From Paeniglutamicibacter cryotolerans (GTDB lineage: Bacteria; Actinomycetota; Actinomycetes; Actinomycetales; Micrococcaceae): a stretch of 64,000 nucleotides of DNA. A model generated the notes under the pieces. It searched no databases. It had not been told where the DNA came from and saw only the letters and a list, made by a program, of their open reading frames with translations. Within the stretch, counting starts at the first letter, position 1; the number at the start of each line of letters is the position of its first letter. The stretch is taken from assembly GCF_014190875.1 (NCBI RefSeq), contig NZ_JACHVS010000001.1, forward strand, positions 2,542,001-2,606,000. The letters run 5' to 3'. A program made the position numbers and the translations under genes. This document shows, one piece after another, positions 25,263 through 36,573 of the stretch.

Positions 25263-27002
25263 GGTGCCGGGCTCAAATGATTCTTAAAACGCCGAGGAAT
25301 TAACCAGGGCCGCAAAGGGGTCGCTGGAAGAATGAGGGGTATGAACTCCCCTTCTTCTTCCATCCCGCAGGACGGCTTGTTCGACGCATCCCTGGTGGAG
25401 CGCCTCGAGCCCGTTGATGACGGGCTGATGGATGCCAACGGCGGGGAGCGGAAGCGGTTCAGGGCCTTTGAACCCGATGCGGTGATGCTGGTGCCACCCT
25501 CCCTGGAGGAGTGGCTGCCCGAGGGGCACCTGGCCCGGTTCATCGCCGAACTGGTCGAGAACGAGCTGGACCTGACCCGGTTCTACGCCTCCCACAAAAA
25601 GGCCAAGGGCCAGCCGCCGTACGACCCGCGGCTGATGCTGCGCATCGTGCTCTACGGCTACTGCACCGGGGTCCGCTCCTCCCGCCAGCTGGAGCGCGCA
25701 TGCACGGATGTGGTCGCGTTGCGCTGGCTGGCTGCCCAACAGGCCCCGGATTTCCGATCCATCGGCCGCTTCCGCCAACGCCACCTGGCCGCCTTGGCCA
25801 ACGTGTTCCTGCAGGCGCTAGAACTCTGCCGGGCCGCGGGCATGGTCAAACTCGGGATGGTCGCGCTGGACGGAACGAAGCTGCGGGCCAACGCCTCTCG
25901 GCACAAGGCGATGTCCTACGCGCGGCTGACCGAAAAGCAGAAGGTCCTGGCCCAGGAGATCAGCGATCTGATGGCGGAGGCCAAGACCGTGGACGAGTCC
26001 GAGGATGCGAAGTTCGGTCCCGGTAAGCGCGGGGACGAGCTGCCGGTGGAACTGGCCAACCGGCAGGCCCGGTCCAAGGCCATGGCCGCCGCGCGGGCTT
26101 CCTTGGAGCAGGAGGCCGCGGACAAGGCACGGGTAGAAGCCGAAGAGAAGGCCGCCAAGCGCGGGGATGACGATGATGAGATCACCGGTGCCGGTGACAC
26201 CGCGGCCCGGGAATCGGAACCGAGGCCCGCGGCGCAACGGAATTTCACGGATCCCCAAGCGCGGATCATGAAGACCGCCGACGGGTCCTATCACTATTGC
26301 TATAACGCGCAGGCGGTGGTGGACGCCGGGCATCAGGTCATTGTTGCCGCCGAGTTGGGCCAAGGGGCCAACGATTACGGACAGCTGGTCCCCATGGTCG
26401 AGCGGGTCCAGGAAAACCTGGGCATGATGCCCAAAACGTTGAGCGCCGATGCCGGGTACTGCTCGAAGGCGAACCTGGTGGAGGCGGGGCGGATGGAGGC
26501 GGAGCACGGGACCGGGTTCTTCATCTCCACCGCCCGGGTGAAGCACGCCACCCCGATCCCGGAGTCCCCGCGGGGCCGGATCCCGGCGAACGCCACCTTG
26601 GGTGAGCGGATGGCCCGGAAGCTGAAGACCAAGCCCGGCAAACAGGTCTACTCGCGCCGGAAGGTCATCGTGGAACCGGTGTTCGGGCAGATCAAAACCC
26701 GTCAGGGTAAGCACTTGTTGTTGCGCGGACTTCAGAACGCGCAGGCGGAGTGGAAGTTGTTGGCGGCAGGGCATAACCTGCTCAAGTTGCATGCGTTCCG
26801 GGCCCAGGGTGCCGGATAGCCAGGGTCGGAGGTGGGCCCTGGCGCTGCGCGCCAGAACCCACTGGTCCGGTTTGAGGGCCCCGGGGAAGGGCGGATGCGC
26901 CCGAAGGCCTTTTTCTCCGTGGTGTGACCCTGCGGCGGCCGGGCCGGGCCGGTATTCCTTCGTGGGTGGTGCCGTTGGTCAAACGACTACCGACCCACGC
27001 AC
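25244..27002 (+). mobile_element. complete IS1182-family insertion sequence
   Basis: About 1.76-kb IS with one transposase gene. The ends GTGCGTGGGTCGGTAGTCG and its complement are perfect inverted repeats, bordered on both sides by CTAG (25240-25243 and 27003-27006). That suits the palindromic 4-bp target duplication known for IS1182 relatives. The element looks intact and potentially active. Confidence 0.88.
25332..26819 (+). CDS. IS1182-family transposase
   Basis: 495-aa DDE transposase. N-terminal DUF772-type domain (PPYDPRLMLRIVLYGYCTGVRSSRQLERAC), RNase H-like core beginning VALDGTKLRANAS, a charged helical insertion (about 195-300), second acidic region LSADAGYCSKANL, and C-terminal SRRKVIVEPVFGQIKTRQG that carries the final catalytic Glu. 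No frameshift or stop. ATG 25332 or 25341. Confidence 0.93.
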   Translation: MRGMNSPSSSIPQDGLFDASLVERLEPVDDGLMDANGGERKRFRAFEPDAVMLVPPSLEEWLPEGHLARFIAELVENELDLTRFYASHKKAKGQPPYDPRLMLRIVLYGYCTGVRSSRQLERACTDVVALRWLAAQQAPDFRSIGRFRQRHLAALANVFLQALELCRAAGMVKLGMVALDGTKLRANASRHKAMSYARLTEKQKVLAQEISDLMAEAKTVDESEDAKFGPGKRGDELPVELANRQARSKAMAAARASLEQEAADKARVEAEEKAAKRGDDDDEITGAGDTAARESEPRPAAQRNFTDPQARIMKTADGSYHYCYNAQAVVDAGHQVIVAAELGQGANDYGQLVPMVERVQENLGMMPKTLSADAGYCSKANLVEAGRMEAEHGTGFFISTARVKHATPIPESPRGRIPANATLGERMARKLKTKPGKQVYSRRKVIVEPVFGQIKTRQGKHLLLRGLQNAQAEWKLLAAGHNLLKLHAFRAQGAG

Positions 27003-27007
27003 CTAGG
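26984..27007 (+). repeat. IS1182 right inverted repeat with CTAG flank
   Basis: 24-bp perfect complement of 25239-25262 (ends CACCTAGG). Confidence 0.9.
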
Positions 27008-27031
27008 GTGTGGATGTCTTAGAGCGACGTT

Positions 27032-27211
27032 GTGTCGAATCTTCGGCTGTGGTGGCAGCACCAGACGGATAGCCTGGGCTTGACCGATCCCGCGAAGCGG
27101 GCACCGGCCATGAACGGCCGTGTCGCTGCCGGGCTCATGACGCTCTTCGGGGTGATCGGTATAAGCCAACTGGTTGTTGTCATCTTGGAAATCGTCTCCG
27201 GACGGAACTAG
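27032..27211 (+). CDS. small single-helix membrane protein
   Basis: 59 aa from GTG: polar N-terminus (SNLRLWWQHQTDSLGLTDPA), then one membrane helix (AAGLMTLFGVIGISQLVVVILEI) and a short tail. An in-frame stop lies four codons upstream. No good SD is seen, and the start is only 25 bp from the IS, so the gene's promoter or 5' end may have been displaced. Not recognised. Confidence 0.4.
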   Translation: MSNLRLWWQHQTDSLGLTDPAKRAPAMNGRVAAGLMTLFGVIGISQLVVVILEIVSGRN

Positions 27212-28670
<1,459 letters not shown>

Positions 28671-28741
28671 CAATCGTTCACCCCCGCTAACCCGCTGGCA
28701 TTCCTTGACTTCCAACCGGACGAGGCGGACCCTTTTGACCC

Positions 28742-29824
28742 ATGGAGACCGACCCGGACCTGAGCCTGGAAGCCTCCGGCGGAACATGGCAGATCGCCGG
28801 TGCCGGCTCGGCCGCGTTCACCACGGTCAACGACTACCTGGGCTATCTGGCCGACCGGAACTATTCGCCGGCGACGGTGCGCGCCTACGGGTTCGACCTG
28901 CTGGCCTTCTGCCGCTGGCTGGCCTCCGAGGGACTGGGGCTCGGTGGCGTGGATACCGATGTGATGCTGCGCTACCTCACCGCCTGCCGCCACGCCACGG
29001 TCCCGGGCCGCCCCGGACCCAACGTCCTGACCCTGCACGGCCAACGCACCGACGGCTACGCCCCGGCCACGGTGAACCGCCGCCTGGCCGCCGCCTCTGG
29101 CCTCTTCACGTTCATGGTGATGCGCAACCCGGCCTTGAAGAACCCCATCCCCCGAGGAACAGAAAACAGGTGGCAGGGTTCAGGAAACCGTTCCGGGCTG
29201 CTCGGGCACCTGGCCCGACCCCAACCCCGCTCCGCCCTGCGGCTGCGCGAACCCCGCCGGCTTCCCCGCGCCCTGGACCACCAGGAGGTCGTGGCCCTCT
29301 TCCAGGACCTGAAAACCTGGCGGGACCGGGCCATGGCCGGGCTGATGCTCTATTGCGGGCTGCGCGCCGGGGAGGTGCTGGCACTGGCGGTCGGCGACGT
29401 CGACATCGGCGCCCGCTGGCTGCTGGTCCACGGCAAGGGAGCCAAGGAACGGCGGGTCCCCTTGGATACCGACGTCGCTGCAACCATCCAAACCTACCTG
29501 CTGATCGAACGCCCCGAATCGGCAAGCCGCATGCTGTTCCTGGTGGCCAAGGGCAAGACCCGCGGCCAGCCGTTGACCCCGGCCGGGCTGCGGACCATCT
29601 TCCGCTACCACCGGGAAATCTCCGGCGTCGCCGACGCCCATCCGCACGCGCTGCGTCACACCTTCGGCAGTGCCCTGGCCGAGGCCGGGGTCGACTTGGC
29701 GGTTATGCGCGAACTGCTGGGCCATACCCACGTCAATACCACCGCCCGCTATATCCATCTGGCCCCCGTCCACGTGAAAGCCGAATACGATGCAGCCCGC
29801 AAACGCCAGCAATCCCCTGACTGA
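28742..29824 (+). CDS. TnpA-like tyrosine recombinase
   Basis: 360-aa site-specific recombinase. N-terminal SAM-like core-binding domain (FTTVNDYLGYLADRNYSPAT) and catalytic domain from about 175. The R-H-x-x-R-H-Y set is visible: Arg in YCGLRAGEVLAL (about 206), HALRH (about 303-307), His in LLGHTHVN and nucleophile Tyr in ARYIHL (about 337). Tn554 TnpA is of the same length. The 3' end overlaps tnpB by 35 nt in another frame. Confidence 0.9.
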   Translation: METDPDLSLEASGGTWQIAGAGSAAFTTVNDYLGYLADRNYSPATVRAYGFDLLAFCRWLASEGLGLGGVDTDVMLRYLTACRHATVPGRPGPNVLTLHGQRTDGYAPATVNRRLAAASGLFTFMVMRNPALKNPIPRGTENRWQGSGNRSGLLGHLARPQPRSALRLREPRRLPRALDHQEVVALFQDLKTWRDRAMAGLMLYCGLRAGEVLALAVGDVDIGARWLLVHGKGAKERRVPLDTDVAATIQTYLLIERPESASRMLFLVAKGKTRGQPLTPAGLRTIFRYHREISGVADAHPHALRHTFGSALAEAGVDLAVMRELLGHTHVNTTARYIHLAPVHVKAEYDAARKRQQSPD

Positions 29825-31706
29825 GGATCCCTCCCTGGTCGTGGACGCCTTCCGCGACTACCTGGCCGCGCGCGGGCACGGTTCCACACCGGTGTTCTCC
29901 GGCGCCCGGACGTTCATGGCCCGCTGGCCGGAGCCCGGGGACTGGCTGGATGAACCCCTCGAGCAGCGCGTGGAAACCAAATACCACACGACGGGCTTCA
30001 TCCTTTTCCTGATGCTCACCGGGCGGATCCACGGGGACTACGGGTATCTCCTGAATACCAAACTCACCAATATTCTCAGCGCCTGCGTTGGCCAAGCACT
30101 GGAAACGGATCTGCTTTTCTTCCTGGGCCGGGCCCGCACGCTGGGTTTCAGCGAACGCGTCGGGCGGGCGATGACTACCGGGGTCGTGGCCCGGGTCCTC
30201 CTGCACACCGGCTCCCCGCTCTGCGCGGTGGGAAGCGGGGAGCTGGAGGAATTCGAGACCGCCTGCCGGGCCCGGGAGCAGCGCACCGGACGCTCCGCGC
30301 ACCCCTACCTGGTGCTCAGTGCCAACGTCCGCAGGGTGCTTTTCCATGCCGAGCTGATGCCCGAACCGGCGCCGAAGCCAGATACTCGCGCCACCTTCAG
30401 CCAGCGGATGGAAACGGTCCACGGACCCCTGGCCCAGACGTTGGAGCGGTATCTGGAGCGCAAGACCGTGACCTGCGTGGCCCATACCGTGTCCTCGCTG
30501 GCCACCCGGCTGGCGCACTTCGGTGCGTATGCCACCACCTTGGACCCGGATCTTTCCGGACCTCACGGGCTGGAGCGGTGCCGGCATATCGAGCCGTACC
30601 TGATCATGTTGAGCCGGGCTCCGAACACCAAATCCGGGGGCATCCTCTCGCCCGCGGAGCAGGCCCGGCGGATTCATGCCGTGTCGAATTTCCTGCGTGA
30701 AATCACCGAATGGGGGTGGCCCGATGCCCCGGCGAGGCAACTGCTGTTCCGCTCCGATATTCCCCGCCTGCCCCGGCCGCTGCCGCGCTACCTGCCACCG
30801 GACAGCGACCGGATGCTGGCCCGGGCCCTGGTGGAGTCCTCCAACCGGTTGGCCGCCGATGCCTTGTTGCTGCAGCGGGCCTGCGGCCTGCGGATCGGTG
30901 AACTGCTGGACCTGGAAATGGACTGCGTCCACCAGCTTGCCGGCAACGGGGCCTGGCTGAAGGTCCCGCTGGGCAAGATGAAGACCGAACGGATGGTGCC
31001 GTTGGACGAGGACAGCCTGGCGCTGTTGGATCGGATCATCGCCACCCGGTCCCCGGGCCAGGCGATCACCCACCCCGTGAGCGGCAAACCCGTGCAGTTC
31101 CTCTTCACCCATTACGGGAAGCGGTTGCAGGTCAGTGGGCTGCGCAACGAGTTGGACCGTGCCGCGGCCAGCGCCGGGCTCGGGCACGTGACCACGCACC
31201 AGCTGCGCCACACCTATGCCACCGCACTGATCAATGCCGGGGTCACCCTCCAGGCCCTGATGAGCCTGCTGGGGCACGTCTCGGCAGAGATGAGCCTGCG
31301 CTACGCCTCGCTCTTCGATTCCACCGTCCGCACCGAATACGAGCGTGCCTTGGACCTGGCCAAGACCCGCATCGGCACCACCACCGGAACCGGACGGGTA
31401 CTGCTGCCCATCAGGAACATCACCGACGGCAACTGGCGTGAGACCCCGACCATCAAGTCCCGGCTTGCTGGCGGCTACTGCCTGCGCGCCCTGGCCCAGG
31501 AAGCCTGCCCGTACGCGAACATCTGCGAGCATTGCCCCAGCTTCCGCACCGAGAACAGCAATCTTCCCGTGCTCGAGGCCCAGCGCAAAGATGCCGCCCT
31601 GCTGGCCCAGGATGCCAGGGGCCGCGGTTGGGACAGCGAGGCCCGCCGGCACCAAGCCCTGGTGGCCCAGCTAGAAAAGCTCATCGATGAAGCCAGCCCG
31701 GCATGA
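29790..31706 (+). CDS. TnpB-like tyrosine recombinase
   Basis: 638-aa second recombinase. Large N-terminal region (about 1-350) with core-binding helices. Catalytic part: RACGLRIGELLDLEM, HQLRHTYATALINAG, LLGHVSAEMSLRYASL (Tyr about 505). C-terminal Cys cluster CLRALAQEACPYANICEHC could bind zinc, a feature of TnpB-type recombinases. Stop codon overlaps tnpC start (ATGA). Confidence 0.9.
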   Translation: MQPANASNPLTEDPSLVVDAFRDYLAARGHGSTPVFSGARTFMARWPEPGDWLDEPLEQRVETKYHTTGFILFLMLTGRIHGDYGYLLNTKLTNILSACVGQALETDLLFFLGRARTLGFSERVGRAMTTGVVARVLLHTGSPLCAVGSGELEEFETACRAREQRTGRSAHPYLVLSANVRRVLFHAELMPEPAPKPDTRATFSQRMETVHGPLAQTLERYLERKTVTCVAHTVSSLATRLAHFGAYATTLDPDLSGPHGLERCRHIEPYLIMLSRAPNTKSGGILSPAEQARRIHAVSNFLREITEWGWPDAPARQLLFRSDIPRLPRPLPRYLPPDSDRMLARALVESSNRLAADALLLQRACGLRIGELLDLEMDCVHQLAGNGAWLKVPLGKMKTERMVPLDEDSLALLDRIIATRSPGQAITHPVSGKPVQFLFTHYGKRLQVSGLRNELDRAAASAGLGHVTTHQLRHTYATALINAGVTLQALMSLLGHVSAEMSLRYASLFDSTVRTEYERALDLAKTRIGTTTGTGRVLLPIRNITDGNWRETPTIKSRLAGGYCLRALAQEACPYANICEHCPSFRTENSNLPVLEAQRKDAALLAQDARGRGWDSEARRHQALVAQLEKLIDEASPA

Positions 31707-32011
31707 GCGCGGAACCGCTGAAGGAACGAATCGAGACGGCGCTGCAGGAGCTGACCGGCCAGGGCGCCCGGATCAGCATCACCGCGGTGGCCGCCCGGGC
31801 CGGGATCCCGCGCTCAAGCCTCTATCGCAATGCCCAGGCCCGTGAACTCATTGCCCGGCGCATCGCCGAAACACACCTGCACGCGGATATGAACCTGGCC
31901 GCCGAGGTGACCCGGCTCCGTATCCTGATCGAGACGCTGGCCGCACGGGTCCGCAACCAAGAAGAACGCCTCCGGCATCTCGAAGGCAGGCCCCACACCA
32001 CACCGCGCTGA
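31703..32011 (+). CDS. TnpC-like small accessory protein
   Basis: 102 aa. N-terminal TetR-like HTH segment (RISITAVAARAGIPRSSLYRN) and a C-terminal coiled coil (AEVTRLRILIETLAARVRNQEERLRHLE). Position, size and coupling (ATGA) match TnpC of Tn554, which modulates transposition orientation and efficiency; DUF6262-type proteins have the same layout. Confidence 0.82.
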   Translation: MSAEPLKERIETALQELTGQGARISITAVAARAGIPRSSLYRNAQARELIARRIAETHLHADMNLAAEVTRLRILIETLAARVRNQEERLRHLEGRPHTTPR

Positions 32012-32020
32012 GGCTCTGTG

Positions 32021-32064
32021 ATTAGCCGGTTATGGCCCAAGCCAAGCAAATATTAGCCGGTTAA
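32021..32064 (+). repeat. right end of the tnpABC element: terminal repeat plus extra internal copy
   Basis: TATTAGCCGGTTAA at 32051-32064 is the terminal repeat. A second copy of its core, ATTAGCCGGTTA, lies at 32021-32032, 30 bp inward in the same orientation. The left end has no equally good second copy, so the ends are asymmetric, as expected of recombinase accessory sites. Confidence 0.8.
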
Positions 32065-32067
32065 ACA

Positions 32068-33309
32068 TGGGACAACAGCTTCTTTGAGATCCTGTTCGGC
32101 TACGAGTGGGAACTGACCAAGAGTCCAGCCGGCGCATACCAGTGGCAGCCGAAGGACGGGGCCGGTGCAAACACGGTGCCCGACCCCCAAGACGGCTCGC
32201 TGAGCCGCCCGCCGACCATGCTGACGACCGACATCGGTCTGCGGGAAGACCCGATCTACGGGAAGATCTCGCGCCGGTTCATGGAGAACCCGGACCAGTT
32301 TGCCGACGCGTTCGCGCGGGCATGGTTCAAGCTCACGCACCGTGACATGGGCCCGATCGAGCGCTATCTCGGCCCGGAAGTTCCCGAGGAGCAGCTGCTC
32401 TGGCAGGACCCGGTGCCCCCGGTGGATCACGAGTTGGTCGACGACGCGGACGTCGCAGCGCTCAAGCACGACATCCTCGCCACGGGACTGGCCGTGCCCT
32501 GGCTGGTGCGGACCGCATGGGCATCGGCGTCGACCTTCCGTGGCGGCGACAAGCGCGGTGGCGCCGACGGGTCGCGCGTCCGGCTGCTGCCCCAGAACGG
32601 CTGGGCGGTCAACGACCCGGCTCAGCTTGCGACCGTGCTGAGTGTGCTTGAGGGTGAGCAACAGAAGTTCAACTGCGCCCAGACCGGTGGCAAGAAGGTC
32701 TCGCTCGCAGACCTGATCGTCCTCGGTGGTGCGGCCGGCATCGAGAAAGCCGCCAGAGACGCCGGGCATGAGGTTCAGGTGCCCTTCACTCCGGGCCGCG
32801 CAGACGCGACACAGGAGCAGACGGACATCGAGTCGTTCGCCCCGCTCGAGCCGGCGGCGGATGGGTTCCGCAACTACCTTGGTGAGGTCAACAGCCTGTC
32901 GGCGGAGCATCTGCTCGTCGACCGGGCCAGCCAGCTGACGCTGACCGCCCCGGAGATGACGGTGCTGGTCGGTGGTATGCGGGTGCTGGGAGCCACCATG
33001 CAGGGCTCGACCGACGGTGTCTTCACCGACAAGCCCGGAACCCTGACCAACGACTTCTTCGTGAACCTGCTCGACATGGGCATCACGTGGAAGAGCATCG
33101 GGGAGGGGCAGGAACGTTTCGAGGCGACCGACGCGCAGGGCCGGCAGAAGTGGACCGGCACGCGTAACGACCTCGTCTTCGGCTCCAACTCCGAGCTGCG
33201 TGCGCTGGCAGAGGTTTACGCTGCCGACGATGCGAAGGAGAAATTTGTCGTGGACTTCGTCGCCGCGTGGACCAAGGTGATGGAACTCGGCCGCTACCGC
33301 CGGGCCTAA
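32068..33309 (+). pseudogene. katG: katG 3' part (catalase-peroxidase, interrupted)
   Basis: Remaining 413 residues, starting [22 protein letters not shown] and running through the loop [23 protein letters not shown] and the whole C-terminal peroxidase-like domain to ELGRYRRA and stop. The frame is fully open, so decay has not begun. No start codon or SD serves it, except possible internal GTG/ATG (32176, 32218). Precise excision of the element would restore katG apart from the base or bases at the junction. Confidence 0.92.
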
Positions 33310-33718
33310 CCCCATTGCCGATGAGGGATGCTCAGGGTACCCGGCCGACCCGTAACGGGTTTCCATTAGAAAATGGCTATAGCAGTCGATCATCCCCGCC
33401 GGGTATGGCTGCGCCGCGCAAGCGAGAGAAATTTCTGTACTCGCCGTATGGAAACTTTCAATCCCACGACATACCGGGTGCTCTTTGATGTCGGGGAAAC
33501 CGTCGCAGCTCCCTTGGGCATACTTGTTTAGCGGGTAAGCGCATTGACAGGTTCTCGGCGCGCTGCCCACTACCGCTAGGGAAACCAATCCCCAGCCGAT
33601 GACAGGCGCCCAGTTGTTGGCGACGCTGATCGACATGAGCACAACGACGCCAAGGGCTGACCACATGAGGCCTCCTGCCACTCCCAACGGCCCTGCCGCA
33701 GCCACAGCACGGGGGTAG
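33310..33718. other. remnant-rich region after katG
   Basis: No intact gene. A plus-strand 27-codon frame at 33448-33531 (METFNPTTYRVLFDVGE...) and a minus-strand membrane-like fragment ending at 33705 (LMWSALGVVVLMSISVANNW) look like broken pieces. Confidence 0.4.
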
Positions 33719-34015
33719 CATCAGGCCGTCGATGCGCTGGCGGCTCGGACACTTCCGGAACTCCAACGCTCGATGAAGTGGGGCATGCCGGACTGCGGCG
33801 TCGGTGACGGCTGGTGTTTCAGCTGCGGTGGCTTCGCAGGCCACCGCAAGTTCATTTTCGTCAATGGTGCAGCGCTCTATCAGGCTCCACCGGTGATATC
33901 CGTGGGCATGGGCAAGCCGAGCCGGGGTGTTGAGCCCGTGTCCGTGGGCTACCTCGATGAACGCCAGCTCGGGGTGTGGCTGAAACGCGTCGCGTCCGCA
34001 CCGGGAATTCGGGAC
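33719..34015 (+). pseudogene. DUF1801-family protein remnant
   Basis: About 95 residues matching the YdhG/DUF1801 pattern: LPELQRSMKWGMPDCGVGDG, HRKFIFVNGAALY, and LDERQLGVWLKRVASAPGI near the C-terminus. No start codon context exists upstream, and the frame runs past the expected end into unrelated sequence (RDRKHRIPARTPH). It reads as a 5'-truncated, decaying gene. Confidence 0.55.
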
Positions 34016-34103
34016 AGGAAGCACCGAATCCCGGCGCGGACGCCGCATATCCAGGGCCCCGTACGCATTTGCTTCCACGCTCAGTGCTGTCCGCCTCCAA
34101 CGG

Positions 34104-34144
34104 GCCATGCCGAAACCCGCTGTAAGCGTTCGTTTCGGCATGGC
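34104..34144. terminator. hairpin downstream of the anthraniloyl-CoA operon
   Basis: 13-bp perfect stem GCCATGCCGAAAC / GTTTCGGCATGGC with a 15-nt loop, 33 nt beyond the stop of the minus-strand monooxygenase gene. Confidence 0.55.
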
Positions 34145-34176
34145 GCGGGACGCTCAGCAGTGGCGGAGAATCCCGG

Positions 34177-36573
34177 CTACACGCTGGGCACCAAACCCCC
34201 GTCGGCTTTGTCCTGCGCCGGGGTCCAGCGCAGGTGCACCTGCTCGTCGATCTCCTCCTCGCGCAGCAGCGACAGCCGCGGACGGACCGCATCGGTGCGG
34301 GCACTGGGTGGCTTGCGGCGTCCGGCCTTGAACGGCAGCGGCCAGTGCGCTCCGGCCCCGGCGTATTCCTGTTCGGCCGCCGCCTGCAGGGTCCACTGCG
34401 GGTTGTACAGGTGAGTGCGGCCCAATGCCACCAGGTCGGCGCGCCCGGCGAGCAGGATCGAGTTGACGTCGTCGTACGAGGACACCGCGCCGACGGCGAT
34501 GACTGCGACACCGGCCGCGGCAGCGACCTGGTTGCGGATCTTGTCGGCGAACGGGGTCTGGTAGCTGCGGCCGAATGCAGGGCGTTCGTTGCGCACTATC
34601 TGCCCGGAGGAGACATCGATCGAGTTGATGCCGTGTTCGATGAATGCGGTGGAGATGAGCAGTGCATCCTCCTCGGTGTTGCCGCCCTCGACCCAGTCGG
34701 TGGCCGAGATGCGGACTCCGATCGGCTTGTGGGCAGGCCAGGCGGCGCGGACCGCATCGAGCACCTCAAGGGGGTAGCGCAGGCGGTTTTCCAACGAGCC
34801 GCCGTACTCATCGGTGCGCGTATTCGACAGCGGGGACAGGAAGGAGGAGAGCAGGTAGCCGTGGGCCGCGTGCAGCTCCAGCAGGTCGAAGCCGGCCGTA
34901 TCCGCGCGGCGGGCAGCGGCGACGAACTGCTCGCGGACCTCATTCATCTGGGCGCGGGTGATTTCCCGGGGAACATGGCAGCCCTCGCCGTAGGGGATCG
35001 CACTGGGGGCCAGTACCTCCCAGTTGCCTTCCTCGAGTGGCTCGTCGATGCCGTCCCACATGAGTCTGGTGGAACCCTTGCGCCCCGAATGTCCGATTTG
35101 CGCGCCGATCTTGGCGTTCGAGTTTGCGTGCACGTAGTCGGCGATGCGCTTCCAGGCGGTGGCCTGTTCGTCGTTGTAGAGGCCGGTGCAGCCGGGGGTG
35201 ATGCGCCCGATGTCCGAGACGCAGACCATCTCGGTCATGACCAGTCCGGCGCCGCCCATGGCCTTGGAGCCCAGGTGCACCAGATGGAAGTCCCCGGGTA
35301 CCCCGTCAACCGCCGAGTACATGTCCATGGGGGAGACAACGACGCGGTTCACCAGGTCCAGCTCGCCGAGCTTGTACGGCTGGAACATCGCCGGTGCCAC
35401 CTCGGCGGAGCCGGCCCGGCGGGCGAAGTCGGCATCGACCGTCTCGGCGAAGCCGGTGTCGCGCAGCTTCAGGTTGTCGTAGGTGATGCGGCGGGAGCGG
35501 GTGAGCAGGTTGAAGCAGAACTGCACCGGATCCTGGTCCTTGTACTGGCCGATGTTCTCGAACCACTCCATCGAGGCCTGGGCAGCACGCTGGGTCGATT
35601 CGACCACCGGACGGCGTTCGGTCTCGTAGGCTTCCAAGGCGGCCTCGACGCTCGCGTGTTCGTGCAGGCAGGCGGCCAGGGCGAGGGAGTCCTCCATGGC
35701 CAGCTTGGTGCCCGAGCCGATGGAGAAGTGCGCCGTGTGGGCCGCATCCCCGAGCAGCACGATGTTTCCATGGCGCCAGTTCCGGTTGCGCACGGTGGTG
35801 AAGTTGATCCACTTGGAGTTGTTGGTCAGCACCTCGTAGCCGGCCAGCTCCTCGGCGAAGATCTCCTTGATCCGGGTCACCGACTTCTCATCGCTGACGC
35901 CCGGGGCGAACGCAACATCTTCGGTCTCGTCGAACCCGGCGGCACGCCACACGTCCTCGTGCATTTCCACGATGAACGTCGAACCCTCCTCCGAGTACGG
36001 GTAGCCATGGATCTGCATGGTGCCGGCTTCGGTTTCCTTGACGAAGAATTTGAACGCCTCGAAGACCTGGTCGGTGCCCAGCCACATGTACTTCGAGACG
36101 CGCGGGTCCAGCGATGGACCAAAGGATTCGGCGAACTCGGTACGGATCGCCGAGTTAAGCCCGTCCGCTGCCAGCACCAGGTCGTAGTTTGCCGAGAGCT
36201 CGGAAACATGCGGGGCCATGGTGGAGAATCGTACGTCGACGCCGAGTTCGATGCACCGGCGCTGGAGCAGTTCGAGCAGTTCCTTGCGGCTCATCGCGGC
36301 GAAGCCCTGGCCGCCGACGGTGTGCATCTCGCCGCGGAAGTGGATGTCGATGTCGCTCCAGCGGGCAAAGCGGCGGGACATGTAATCGGCCACGACGGTA
36401 TCGGCGTTGCCGATGCCGCCGAGCGTCTCGTCCGAGAAGACCACGCCGAAGCCGAACGTATCCGATGCCGCGTTGCGTTCCCACACGGTGACCTCGTGGG
36501 TCGGGTCCAGCTGCTTCATCAGTGCGGCGAAGTACAGGCCGCCGGGCCCGCCGCCAACGATTGCGATTTTCAT
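34177..36573 (-). CDS. bifunctional anthraniloyl-CoA (2-aminobenzoyl-CoA) monooxygenase/reductase
   Basis: 798-aa two-domain flavoenzyme. Residues 1 to about 385 form an FAD aromatic monooxygenase (IAIVGGGPGGLYFA; VLLGDAAHTAHFSIGSGTKLAMEDS) of the salicylyl-CoA 5-hydroxylase type. From about 398 an old-yellow-enzyme-like FMN reductase follows (FQPYKLGELDLVNRVVVSPM, IGHSGRKG, HAAHGYLLSSFLSPLSNTRT). This fusion is that of Azoarcus evansii 2-aminobenzoyl-CoA monooxygenase/reductase, which hydroxylates and then reduces the ring. The adjacent ligase supports it. Databases also use the name bifunctional salicylyl-CoA 5-hydroxylase. Start ATG 36573. Last gene of the minus-strand operon. Confidence 0.9.
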   Translation of the reverse strand: MKIAIVGGGPGGLYFAALMKQLDPTHEVTVWERNAASDTFGFGVVFSDETLGGIGNADTVVADYMSRRFARWSDIDIHFRGEMHTVGGQGFAAMSRKELLELLQRRCIELGVDVRFSTMAPHVSELSANYDLVLAADGLNSAIRTEFAESFGPSLDPRVSKYMWLGTDQVFEAFKFFVKETEAGTMQIHGYPYSEEGSTFIVEMHEDVWRAAGFDETEDVAFAPGVSDEKSVTRIKEIFAEELAGYEVLTNNSKWINFTTVRNRNWRHGNIVLLGDAAHTAHFSIGSGTKLAMEDSLALAACLHEHASVEAALEAYETERRPVVESTQRAAQASMEWFENIGQYKDQDPVQFCFNLLTRSRRITYDNLKLRDTGFAETVDADFARRAGSAEVAPAMFQPYKLGELDLVNRVVVSPMDMYSAVDGVPGDFHLVHLGSKAMGGAGLVMTEMVCVSDIGRITPGCTGLYNDEQATAWKRIADYVHANSNAKIGAQIGHSGRKGSTRLMWDGIDEPLEEGNWEVLAPSAIPYGEGCHVPREITRAQMNEVREQFVAAARRADTAGFDLLELHAAHGYLLSSFLSPLSNTRTDEYGGSLENRLRYPLEVLDAVRAAWPAHKPIGVRISATDWVEGGNTEEDALLISTAFIEHGINSIDVSSGQIVRNERPAFGRSYQTPFADKIRNQVAAAAGVAVIAVGAVSSYDDVNSILLAGRADLVALGRTHLYNPQWTLQAAAEQEYAGAGAHWPLPFKAGRRKPPSARTDAVRPRLSLLREEEIDEQVHLRWTPAQDKADGGLVPSV

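Noticed and set aside
28742..32011. Recombinase-in-trio (RIT) element
   Set aside because: Only two of the three genes are tyrosine recombinases; the third is a small HTH/coiled-coil protein like TnpC, so Tn554-type fits better.
34177..36573. Simple salicylyl-CoA 5-hydroxylase
   Set aside because: The C-terminal old-yellow-enzyme domain and the neighbouring ligase match the 2-aminobenzoyl-CoA enzyme more closely; salicylate is kept as an alternative only.
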